A stretch of DNA of 64,000 nt. Origin: Pelecanus crispus (Eukaryota; Chordata; Aves; Pelecaniformes; Pelecanidae). The position numbers and the translations under genes are program-made. The stretch spans positions 5,048,001 through 5,112,000 of the forward strand of contig NC_134676.1 in the NCBI RefSeq assembly GCF_030463565.1, in the 5' to 3' direction. Position 1 is the first letter of the stretch, and every line of letters begins with the position of its first letter. The notes under the pieces were generated by a model. It was not told the origin of the DNA, ran no database searches, and saw nothing but the letters and a program-made list of their open reading frames with translations. Of the stretch, positions 54,420 to 64,000 are shown in pieces.

Positions 54420-57400
54420 ATGGCCGAGGCCGTCAGGGGGCCCCGCAAGGCCCGCGCCAGGAGCAGGCCTAAGGTAGGGGGGGAACCGGGCCCGGGGGGT
54501 GGCGGGGAGCGCTTCAGGGTGCCGTTCCGCCGTCCTGGGGCGGGGAGGGGCGGGCCAGCGGCGGGTCTGTCCCCGCCGCCTCCCGGTTGGGGCAGTGGGG
54601 TGGGTGTAGTGCAGCGGGGGGGTGGGGGGGTGTGTGGGGGGGGTGTGTGTGTTTACACACCGTGGGACTTTGGTCAAGGGGTTTGGCTCGTATTTGGGGT
54701 CGCTTTTTTTTTTCCCCCCTCCCCCTGTTTGTTTGTCAAAGCGACAGAAAGGGTGTCTGCTCCGGGCGGTGTTTATGTCCGTGTTTGCTCCCTGGAAGCA
54801 GGGAGGGCGGGGAAGGTGTTTTCCTAAAAAGACTTCTGGATGTCTGCGCTTTTCTGAAGCGATGTCAGAAGACTTAAGAGTAGTTGGCGGCCCGGTGAAG
54901 GCTGCGACAGGCCTTGTGCTGTGAGCGAGTGTAAACAAGCTTTTTATTCTTGTGGTGTGCGGCCTTCTCGAATAGCTCTGCGTGGTGGGAGAGCTGGGGC
55001 TGCTTCTGTGGTGAAGCTGTAGAGCAATAGAGCTTATTGGCATTTAGCAGCGTTTTCATATGGCGTCAGATGGCGGTCTGACTACATCTTATATGTATAA
55101 GTTTGGCTTTGAAATGCTCAAAACGTGAGGCCCTGTATAGCAGACGCCAGCGTTTGTTCTTCGTTAGTTGGTGCTACAGTTGGTAAGTATCACGCTTCCC
55201 AGGTTTTAATCCCGTTGTGAGTGTATTCCTTGTTCGCAATGTTAGCACCGACAGCTTTCTGAAGGTTTTGCTTTCCTCGCAGTTGTGCTGCGTGGAATTC
55301 TAGTAGTTTGTGGAAATCATCTGACCCAAAAATCTCCCCTCAGAGTTGAGTCAAAATGGAAAGGTTTCCCTTAATTGCTTAACCTCTGTGTGTTGTAAAC
55401 TGCACCACATAGAGTAAAGGCATTGAAGTCATGGCCGTCAAAGCCCTCTGAAGATAAATTAATGGATTAATTGGCCACTCTTTTGTAACACAAGGCTTAG
55501 AGCCAAGTATCAACTGCAGCTGTGATCCCTGAAATTGAGGCAAGTAATGACTGGAGGGAAGAGCAATTCCAGAAGAGTAAGCGTGTCGTCGTTTTGGTTT
55601 TGATTCAGCCCCGCAGCGTGAGCAAGGCGGTTAACTCCAAAGACTGCTGCTTTAGGAGAATCGGTTCCCTGCAGGAAGGCAGTGAGTCACAGATGACGCT
55701 GGCAGTTCATTAAGGACACGTGTACGGTGACTCCAGTGGCCGCTGTCTTTGGTTGTCCCTTCCAGGTGTAATTCACCGTGAAACAATTCACTGCCGATCT
55801 CACGTGTGAGAATCCAGAATCCTTCAGTGTTACACATGACCCATTCCTGATATTTTTGTTGCTATTATTATTCTTAGTTCTGTTAATACAGAGGGGTGTT
55901 TGAGGATGCAGTTTGGGGCTCGGTCACATTAAGGACTTTGCCATTTCCATGCATCAGAAAAAGCCATAATCCTTTGAAAAGCTGAAATTCTCGTGAGCTG
56001 GGAGAAAGGCTGGCTCAGCTGCAGAGCCGCCAAGTAGTGGAATGGAGACCGGGGCTTTTTGCGAATAGTAGCCCCAAAGTTAAGCTTGTCCAGAACCAGT
56101 AACACCAGACTGTTTCAAACACGGTGAGGTGGGAAAACCAGCGAACCTGGAACTGGTGAAGATGAGGCTGGGTGTCTGTGTGCTGTATCTCGGTGGGTAG
56201 CACTCGGTTACTTCAGAGATGTTTCCTGAAAAATAGTAGGTGTCCTTAGAGCTTGAGGTGTCGTTCACTGACGTGCTAGGAGAGGAGAATGGTTAGGCAT
56301 GGGACAAGGCTAACGAGCAGGCGTCATCTTGACTTAAAGGCTAAACGCTCAGAAGAAGGAACAGCAGGTTTTGCTTTCATGTTGATTCAGGACCTGATTT
56401 CTCTCATTCTTTCTCAGATGAAATCCCTGTTAACGATTATGGGGCATTTTTTGCCTTGGAAAGCGAGAACTGAAAGGCACTTCATGAATTTAAAATAAAC
56501 TGTTTTATCTAATGCGAGTGTTTGGGAGAAATACAGGATGCTACTCAAAGGGAGTTTCTTCTGTGCAAGGACTACAAGAGGGAACTTTGAGATTGTAGAG
56601 GGGAAGGGACAAGTGTGTACTTGTAAAGTATGCGGATCAGTACACTGTCAAAAATATGATCTAGTGACATAGTAACCTGTGGAAATTCCTGACTCTGAGT
56701 TAATTGTCAGGAGATGTTTATTATAACTACAAGTCCTAGTTTAAAGAATTGTGCTGATCTGTTTTTAACCTCTCACCCGTAGTTTTAGCTAGCTTTGGAG
56801 TGTGTCGGAAGTTTTTGTGATCAGAAGCGTTTACAGCTTTTAATATACTGGAAACACAGTCTGAAAGCAAAGCCAGCATATTGCCATTTTGTAAAGGAGC
56901 TGTGAGCATCTGCTTGATGTAAAATTAGGCTTGAGATCGGGGTAAGCTAGGGCCTTGATTTGAGTTGTTTTCATGTATGCCCTCTCATAAGGCAAAGTCA
57001 TGTCAGGTGTTTAGGGAAAGTATATGTGATACTGTCAGCAGGTTTCCAAAACTTATCATTTTTTCCCCGATCATGGAGGAGTATTGAGAGCTTTTCCTAA
57101 TTTCAGCTGTGTTCTTTGCTGTATTATCTGGGTCATCCAGAACTGGAGCGCTGTTACCTAACTCTTCTCAGTTTCACTTCTAATAATCTGGGAGGTATAC
57201 ATAACCAATTTACAAATTGTCCAAACACTTTGCCAATTTTTTGTTTTACAAATTGGCAAACGATTTACAAATTGACAAAATCTGTGTTGATTTCCTGTGC
57301 AATGTTATTTCCCATGCTATGCGTTGGGAAGGAGGCTAATCTACACCTCAGACTAGGTTTATGGGAACTATTTACCCCCAAACTGATCTGAATTTAAAAG

Positions 57401-60400
57401 TGGGCAATCAGTTTACAATTTTAATGTCACTGCTAAGTTTTTCTACATCTCTAGTGTGCAATACCTATGGAAAATAGGTATGTCAGTAGTTGTACAGATG
57501 TTGTGATGGTTTTAGAATGTAATTAGGGGGTGTATTCCAGACTTTCTTTTTTTTCTGCAAGTACTGTTTCGAAAATAATCTTCCATTCATTAAAATATTT
57601 CTGTAAAACTTAAGACGAATCACAGAGTAACTTTTTTTTTTTTTTGCAATATGGTGAATCCTAGTGACTCTTTTTAGAGGTCAGGGTCCTGCTATTTTGA
57701 TTATTTTATGTATTAAGGAAACAGTCTGTCCTGTGATATTTATAGCTTTTTACGTAGAAATGGTGAAGCATTGTTCAAGAACTGACTAAGAAAATAACCA
57801 CTGATAGACAGTCTTCAAAGGGCAGGTAAAGAACAAGGAACGATTTGGTACATTTGTTTTTACCTTTAATATTATAAAAATTAATGTGATAAGAGGGGCT
57901 TTTGGAGTTGTGATGCTGACAAATACTAGTTTTGGTGATCGTGGGATTTGAGATGCGAGGGGGAGAGATTCACTTGCTAGTGACACTCTGTTAATTTTCT
58001 TTTTTTTTTCTTTTTTCCCCTAGGAAAAAAAGAAAAAAAGTAGTGAGGAGTCCCAGATACAAGAGTCTGATGATGTCTTCCTGCCTCCCACGGCAGAAGT
58101 GTCTTCCCAAGCCAGTAAAGTGCAAGTGGAACATGCTGGGGAATTTACAGAAATTCAGCTCAACGATGAAGTAGACGATGGAAAAACTATAAATGATGTG
58201 TGTGACATCCCCCGGAGTAATTTATCTTCAGCAAATGAAGGGTCTTTGGCAGTGAGTCTAGAGCCTCCCACAGATGCAGAAGAGTTCAAAGCTGATCCTT
58301 CCCATGAGGAATGTGGGGCGAATGTTGAGAAGAGTGGAGAAAGCAAGTTGGACAAACCTCACAGCCCTGTGGAGGCAGTTGCTAGCGGATCAGGAAACTC
58401 TGATTTATTGAGTAGCACCTTTCATCCCACTGCTGCTGGCTCTCAGACAGCAGTGGGCTTTGTACGGGACAAAGGAACTGAAAACGTACGAGATGTTAAA
58501 AATCCTCTTGTCCGTTCTTCAGAGAAGCTTCCTCTTAGTATCTCACAGCTCTCTGAGAAGTACAAAACACGTATTCAGTCTTCGGGATTGAAACCAGTTT
58601 ATCCAGACTTGTCGGCTGAATTGTCCTATGAGAGACCAACCGTAATAGCAGTTAAACCGCTGTTGCACACTGAAAGGCTGTATCCCGAGCTCCCAACCGA
58701 ACCAGAGCTGGTGCCATTTACCAGAGAACAGCTGAAAATTTTTGAGCCGTGTTCATGGTTAGAAAATGTTGACTCCTATGCGGAGGAATTTGAAAGCGTT
58801 GCTCATCAGGACAGGCATGAATTTTATGAACTGCTCCTGAACTACATGCGCTGCAGGAAGCAGCTCTTGCTGGCTGAGGCAAAGCTGCAGGCTATGACGA
58901 CAGACTGCCAAAACATTAAGGGGAGATTATGGACTTTTAAAGAAGAACAGAAAACTGTGCAGGTGCTGTTGCAGAAGCTACTTTTGAACCCAAACTATTT
59001 GGACGTGATTCCAGACGTTAATTTTACTTGCTGTCAAGTTTACCGTATTTAAGCTGTTTTATTCAAAGGGAAATGATTGCCTTTGCTTTTCTGTCTCTCC
59101 ACTGATCCCCAGTACTTCCAAGTATCATCCTGTTGAGATTTAAGATGGTTTGTTGTTTGGTTTTTAAACTGACGAGTGTAGAGGAGCAGGATCTCTTGGT
59201 GATCTCTTTTGGAGTCAGATTCATGTTTGTAGTCAGTCAGAACGAGCCTGCATACAGCCACTTCTGCCTGCAGTGTTGGGTGAAGTTTGTGCCGTGGTAC
59301 TTGAGGTAGACGCAGGGCATACGTGGTGGAGCAGGAGTTCAGCGTGACTGTAGCGGTGATGTCCCATCTGGCACGCTGCCTCTAAATGACAGTTCTCATT
59401 GACGTCATGTCTGACTGTCCTGCTGTCAGGAGCGACAGCTGCAGAGGAGCTTGAGTCGTGCTTGTGGGTGACCCTGTTGCTCAAAGCATAGGGAGTGTGG
59501 AGTCCATCCGCTTCCAGTAACTTGCTCCGTAAGTGGTGCTGTGGTTTTAGCTACTTCCAGGGTGGTCGTGGTACTCTGTAGCATTTTTGTCTGCAAACCA
59601 GAGGAGTCTGGAGAGCTCTTTGGTGCACCTATCAGAAAAATTTTCCCCCAAGCTGATTCTGTGTAAGCTGTTTTTGGAGCTGGTTGTTACAGTGGGAGTG
59701 AATGAAATCGTTCTGGCGCTCTGATGCTGTTTATAGCCAACACATCAACAAAATAGTCCAAGGGTTCTAAGTACCTATGTATGTGATGGCTTTTACTGTT
59801 GTTTCTGTGAGTGCAGTGCCTCTCCTGTGCAGTTCTTCAGAGCTGGGAGACATCCACTGAACAGATCTGGATCTTTTCCTTTTTATTAGGGAATAACAGC
59901 CTGTATCACTGAACCTCGCTGGACTCTCGGTTTTGTGTTTATCACTTTCTACACTGAAAGCAATTTTAGCTTCACTCTTACATCCCCACTGGTCATCATA
60001 CAGTTGGCTAAGCTTGCTGCTTGCTTTATTCCATCCTGATTCACTGTGTATTTATTGTATGTCCAGAATAATTGCTGTCTTTATACTAATTTAAAATTCT
60101 TATTCTACTAACTTAGGAAACTCAGGGGTACTTTCAGGCTAAGCTTCCAAAGTGCTGATTCTGAAGCATGTTTCCTGGTTGCATAAAAGAATAATAGGAA
60201 TATTATGTATTGTTGTTTTCTTGTGTTGAAGAATTAGAGATAGGGCAGAGGAAGACTAGTCTCAGCTTTTAATTCCAGTTTGGGACAAAGTTAAGAGTAC
60301 AGTTAATTTCTGAAAATTTTAAATGTATAATGGGGAATTGCTATGAATATTCAGTTCTGGGAGCTTAGAAGAATATTTATTTTGTTTCAGTAGATATTTT

Positions 60401-63400
60401 AGCTTTAAAATAGCAGATCCAAATATTGATGGAAATCTGTAAGCTGAGAAGCAGGTGTGCTTGCTAGGACTAGAGAGACCTGATTTTGTTCACGTCTGTC
60501 AGTGATACAGACAAGTCACTTCGTATCTATTTCTGAATCTGAATTATTGAGGGTTTGTAGAGTCATCTTTTCAGAAGTCAGGGATGTGCATCTTCACTAA
60601 TCAGCAGCTCTAAAAATTATGTAGGGTGTTCCGATGTGTTTGTCTTGTCCACCTGCAAAGTGGCCCCTTTTTATGAAAGCTTTGAAATCTGTTGAGGGTA
60701 GGGTTATGTCAAGGTTAATTTCTGTAAGCATGCTTGACCCAACAAAATGACAAAGCCACTTAAATAAAATAATTGCTTTCTTTTCAGGGTGTCTGTGCAG
60801 ATCAGTGCAAAGTGACAGGTCACCATCGCTACCAGACAGTGGAGCTGAATGAAAGTGTGTTGGGGGAACTGAAAAAGCTGTTTGAAGCCAAAGCAGAGCA
60901 CGTGCATCAGACGCTGGCGCTGCACTCGTACACTTCGGTGTTGTCCCGGTTGCAAGTGGAGTCCTACGTCTACAGGTTGCTCAGCAGCTCGTCCCTGCTG
61001 AGATCAGTGGCTCTTCAGCAGCAAGAACAAGGTGTGTTGCTGGTCTAGACCGCTCCCCATGCTGTTTAGGCTGCCCAGCACCTTGTTCACCTGCAGTTTT
61101 GGAGTTTTCTGGTGGAATTTCTATACTGGGGTGTTTCTCCTCTGATACTAAAACCTCCTGATCTTATGTAGGGATCAGTGAAACTTTTTTTCTCACAGGA
61201 AAAACTCCAATTCTCTTAACTTACTCACTTGGCGGGTGGAAGCTGAATGCAGGAGTACCTTCTTCTATCTAAGCTGCATATTACAACTGATTACTGTAGA
61301 GGAACACTGGGTGGGATGGGACACCCAGGCTCCAATCTTTTGTTGTCAAAGGCAATGTATAATACAGTCCCATTTCCAAATTGATTATGCGCAATTCTAA
61401 AACCAGCTCGATATTTTTCCTGCTTTACTCCCTCTTGGAAAGCTATTTGGAGTCTTGCAGCTCTAATACCTAGAAATCTTCCCGGTTTTCATCCTAGGCG
61501 TATTACTTATTTGGGTTTGTGCCAATATAATCTTTTAGCTAAAGTATTCCTCCCCTTCCTGCCCTGGATATTTATCCTTCCTAGTCCTCCTCCCTTTGCC
61601 TCCCACCTCCCAGATAGTTTATATGCATAGTAAACAGTGGTTCTTAGAAAGTTTACATTGAGGGGAGGCCTTTTATGAGCATAACCGTAGTATATTCTTC
61701 TTGTAACTAGTGTCCAGTGCTTAATTATAAGATTAAATAAAGTACTCTAAAAAAGTGTTCTTCTCTGTCAGATGTAGCAGGCAACTGTGTTGAAATAACT
61801 TGGTATCTATAGATTTAGAGAGCATGTTTTCTATATAGCCACAAAAGCACTACTTATGCTACTACTCTGAGCGCTGCTCATCAAAGCTCCTTAATTCTGG
61901 TTTTAATTTACAGTTTCAAAGCAGTCAGAAAATATTTCTTCAGACTTGGGCCACTTGAAGGAGTGCATCAGCGTCCTTTTCAGTTTCACTCGCAGAGTTA
62001 TTGAAGATCCTCAGTTTCAGAGTGACCTTCTCATGTGGCTGCAGAGACTGGTGAGGGAGTCAGCGTGGATACAGCTGTTTGACCCAACACATGGGATGAA
62101 TTTGGGAGTAATTTGTGAAAGTGTTTCTCTCACTGTCCCACATGCAATGATTTTTTTTTGGGGGGGGGGGGGGGGGGGGGGGGGTTGTTCTACTTGAGGA
62201 ACAGAATCTGTTAGTGAATTTTTAGAATGAATTCCCTTGTCTCATGAAGTCAGTAGAGGTCAGCAGCATTAATGAGGACTGGCACCTGAGCAGCCAAGGC
62301 TGCTCAAAGTGGGCTTAGTATTCGTTATGCTTTTACTTATTTTGAAAGTAAAACTATTCAGGCTTGTCAGTTTTGAGAAACTTCTATTCTTGCTGATTTC
62401 TAAATAAATTAGTTTTTGATGCAATTGTAAAGTAATGAAATTTTCTACAGCAAAGAAAACAGTTTGTGGCTCATAAGCCAAGCAAGCAGACTTTTAAGTA
62501 CTGTTCTCTTGTAACTTGCTGTGAAAATTGAGGTTTATTAGAAAGCGGGGGGGGGGGGGGGGGGGGAGAAATGAAAAAAAAAGAAACCCCTAGTTAGCAA
62601 GACTATAAAGGAATAAACCTTGAAATTGTTTACAGGATTCCAATATAATTCCCTTTAGGTGTCAGTGTTGCAAAGAATTGGCTGTCCAGGTGACCACCTC
62701 TTCCTCTTCAACCACATCCTTCGGTGTCCAGCTGGGATCAGCGAATGGGCTGTTCCGTTCATTCAGGTGTGAATGTTTAATTCTTTATTGTCAGAAAGTT
62801 GGAGTGGGAGTGCAGTGGGTAGGAGAGGAGAGTGTCTTTTGCCTAGCCAATCCCTCATGACTGCTGTGTGTTTCCAGGTGTGTGGAATCATGGTAACAGT
62901 GAGGGCTTTGTCAAGGGATGTATTCACCCGTGTTAGCCCAACCCTGAGCAGGTGAACAAGGAAACACACTTCTCGTTCTTGGCTAGAGAGGCTCCATGAA
63001 AGGGAGTCAAGGACTTGTGGCGTGCCTCAGAAGGCCTCATGCAGGTTTTGGGAGCGCTCTCCAAGAAAAGGAAAGAATATTTAGACTTGAAGCAGCAGCT
63101 GTTTATGAGACAAGTGAGATTGGAGGCGGCTCTGTATAAGGCGTGAGGAAGAACAGATTTTTATATCCTGCGCGTTGGAATAGGACCGGTTTCCCTGGAA
63201 AGTTTATTAGTTGGGTAATTTCAAGGGCAAGGGAAAAGGTTCACTTTGTATAGATTGGAGGGAGTGCAGATATCCAAAGGCACCAGGGCGTTCTCGCAAA
63301 GAACATTTTTGCTCCTCCAAGAGGGGAAGATGTTGGAAATCTAGCCGTAGGAAAAGGATTGCAATTACACTAACAGGGGAAAGGCAAGCAATGAAATAAA

Positions 63401-64000
63401 AGGATAGAATAGAATCATAGAATCATTTAGGTTGGAAAGGACCCTTAAGGTCATTGAGTCCAACTGTTCACCTAACACAGGAGGATCCTAACTTCCCCTG
63501 TGCTCAACATCCCAGTTCCCCCTGGTGCCCAGAAGTACACGTGAAACAAAGAGAGAAGTTGTCTTTTTCTGGAGCTTTTGATTTTTTAATTTTTCTCTTC
63601 CTTTCATTTCTATAAGTACTTCTTTTGGACAATTCCCAATATTTTGCCATAGTAATACTTTTTCCAAGATGTGGGTACTGTCTTTTATGGATACTTTTTA
63701 GTGTGAACAAAAAGCTAGTAAAAAATGTGAAACTCTGAATTTTAATTTCTCTGATAAAACTAATGTGCCCTTTGTTTATTTAGATTTACTTAGGTTTTTG
63801 CATTTAATTTCAGATCAAAGTCTTGGATAACCCCTCAGGTGTCTTTCATTTCATGCAATCTCTTGCCTTGCTTATGTCTCCTGTCAAGTAAGTATGAATA
63901 TGATTTTGTAAATACTTTCTGATTATTTAAGAGTAGAACACATGACACAAGATCTGCTTGTAAAACCCTGAGTTCATTGCAGGCAAAGTCCTAAAACAGG
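54420..64000 (+). CDS. EPG5: EPG5, ectopic P-granules autophagy protein 5 homologue (5' part, exons 1-6)
   Basis: Coding exons in the window: 54420-54473, 58024-58962, 60788-61031, 61914-62050, 62659-62766 and 63814-63887. The frame is continuous for about 518 residues, and the gene continues past the window (human protein about 2,580 residues). The start [18 protein letters not shown] resembles human. Exon 2 (939 nt) encodes the poorly conserved acidic Ser-rich N-terminus. Conservation then rises: [28 protein letters not shown] region, [20 protein letters not shown]-like in exon 3, [15 protein letters not shown] in exon 4, and [19 protein letters not shown] in exon 5. The exon 2 donor CAG|GTGCTG is weak. 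I chose it because it joins KEEQKTVQ to GVCADQ, as in human. EPG5 is a RAB7 effector that helps tether autophagosomes to lysosomes through LC3 and SNAREs. Its loss causes Vici syndrome in humans. Confidence 0.95.
54474..58023. other. EPG5 intron 1
   Basis: About 3.5 kb. AT-rich in its right half, with an internal repeat of TTACAAATTG near 57210-57280. I see no exon, RNA gene or transposon I can name. Confidence 0.45.
58963..60787. other. EPG5 intron 2
   Basis: About 1.8 kb. The frame of exon 2 stays open for 29 further codons to a TAA at 59050-59052. The remainder shows no recognised exon or repeat. Confidence 0.45.
61032..61913. other. EPG5 intron 3
   Basis: About 880 bp without a recognised feature. 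Confidence 0.4.
62160..62184. repeat. Poly-G tract (25 G) in EPG5 intron 4
   Basis: Preceded by a run of nine T. The length is probably unstable and may be imprecise in the assembly. Confidence 0.9.
62547..62566. repeat. Second poly-G tract (20 G) in EPG5 intron 4
   Basis: A run of 20 G about 360 bp after the first, followed by GAAATGAAAAAAAAAGAAAC. It lies about 90 bp upstream of the exon 5 acceptor. Confidence 0.9.
63407..63478 (-). mobile_element. CR1 terminal fragment in EPG5 intron 5, minus strand
   Basis: AGAATCATAGAATCATTTAG, GTTGGAAAGGACCCTTAAGG and GAGTCCAACTGTTCACCTAA: the complement of a single CR1 tail, antisense to EPG5. Confidence 0.85.

Noticed and set aside
54189-55043. A 284-codon minus-strand frame antisense to EPG5 exon 1
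   Set aside because: It spans the CpG-island promoter and part of the minisatellite. It is explained by base composition and shows no recognisable domain.
59037-59042. Alternative EPG5 exon 2 donor at CAA|GTTTAC
   Set aside because: It would add 25 residues absent from human EPG5. The upstream CAG|GTGCTG joins exactly at the homologous position.

Overview
The window is vertebrate nuclear DNA, almost certainly from a bird. It has GT-AG multi-exon genes, many CR1 LINE fragments ending in the avian octamer-like tail (ATTCTATGATTCT and variants), solo LTRs of types I recognise from neoavian genomes, and GC-rich minisatellites beside CpG-island promoters. The gene order HAUS1 - ATP5F1A - PSTPIP2 - EPG5 matches human 18q21, which corresponds to the avian Z chromosome. 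ATP5F1A (ATP5A1) is a classic avian Z/W gametologue. Four neighbouring genes with intact frames favour Z over W, but the sequence alone cannot prove this.

Layout. Positions 1-10781 (minus strand) hold HAUS1, exons 1 to 9, with the last codons cut off by the window start. Positions 10782-14798 are the divergent HAUS1/ATP5F1A spacer. It carries a possible ZNF143/THAP11 site, a 19-unit G-rich minisatellite, two CR1 copies in inverted orientation, a 1.7 kb minisatellite with a 71-76 bp unit and higher-order structure, and a GC-box/ETS/YY1 promoter. Positions 14799-22895 hold the complete 12-exon ATP5F1A (553 codons plus stop). Positions 22896-27374 are intergenic and rich in CR1. Positions 27375-48507 hold the complete coding region of PSTPIP2 (14 coding exons, 334 codons), with a 9.1 kb first intron that contains a solo LTR with perfect 5 bp target duplications. 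Positions 48508-54419 are intergenic, with a CR1 copy and a 1.5 kb minisatellite whose 62 bp unit is almost perfectly periodic next to the EPG5 promoter. Positions 54420-64000 hold the first six coding exons of EPG5, which runs off the window.

The four genes are not a functional pathway. HAUS1 is a spindle augmin subunit, ATP5F1A the catalytic-core alpha subunit of mitochondrial ATP synthase, PSTPIP2 an F-BAR regulator of myeloid cells, and EPG5 an autophagosome-lysosome tethering factor. The less ordinary content is in the repeats. There is a recurrent CR1 subfamily with a duplicated 3' tail and a shared linker. There is a pair of near-identical elements in which a roughly 115 bp non-CR1 head is joined to that tail. 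Three promoters each have a different GC-rich minisatellite beside them.
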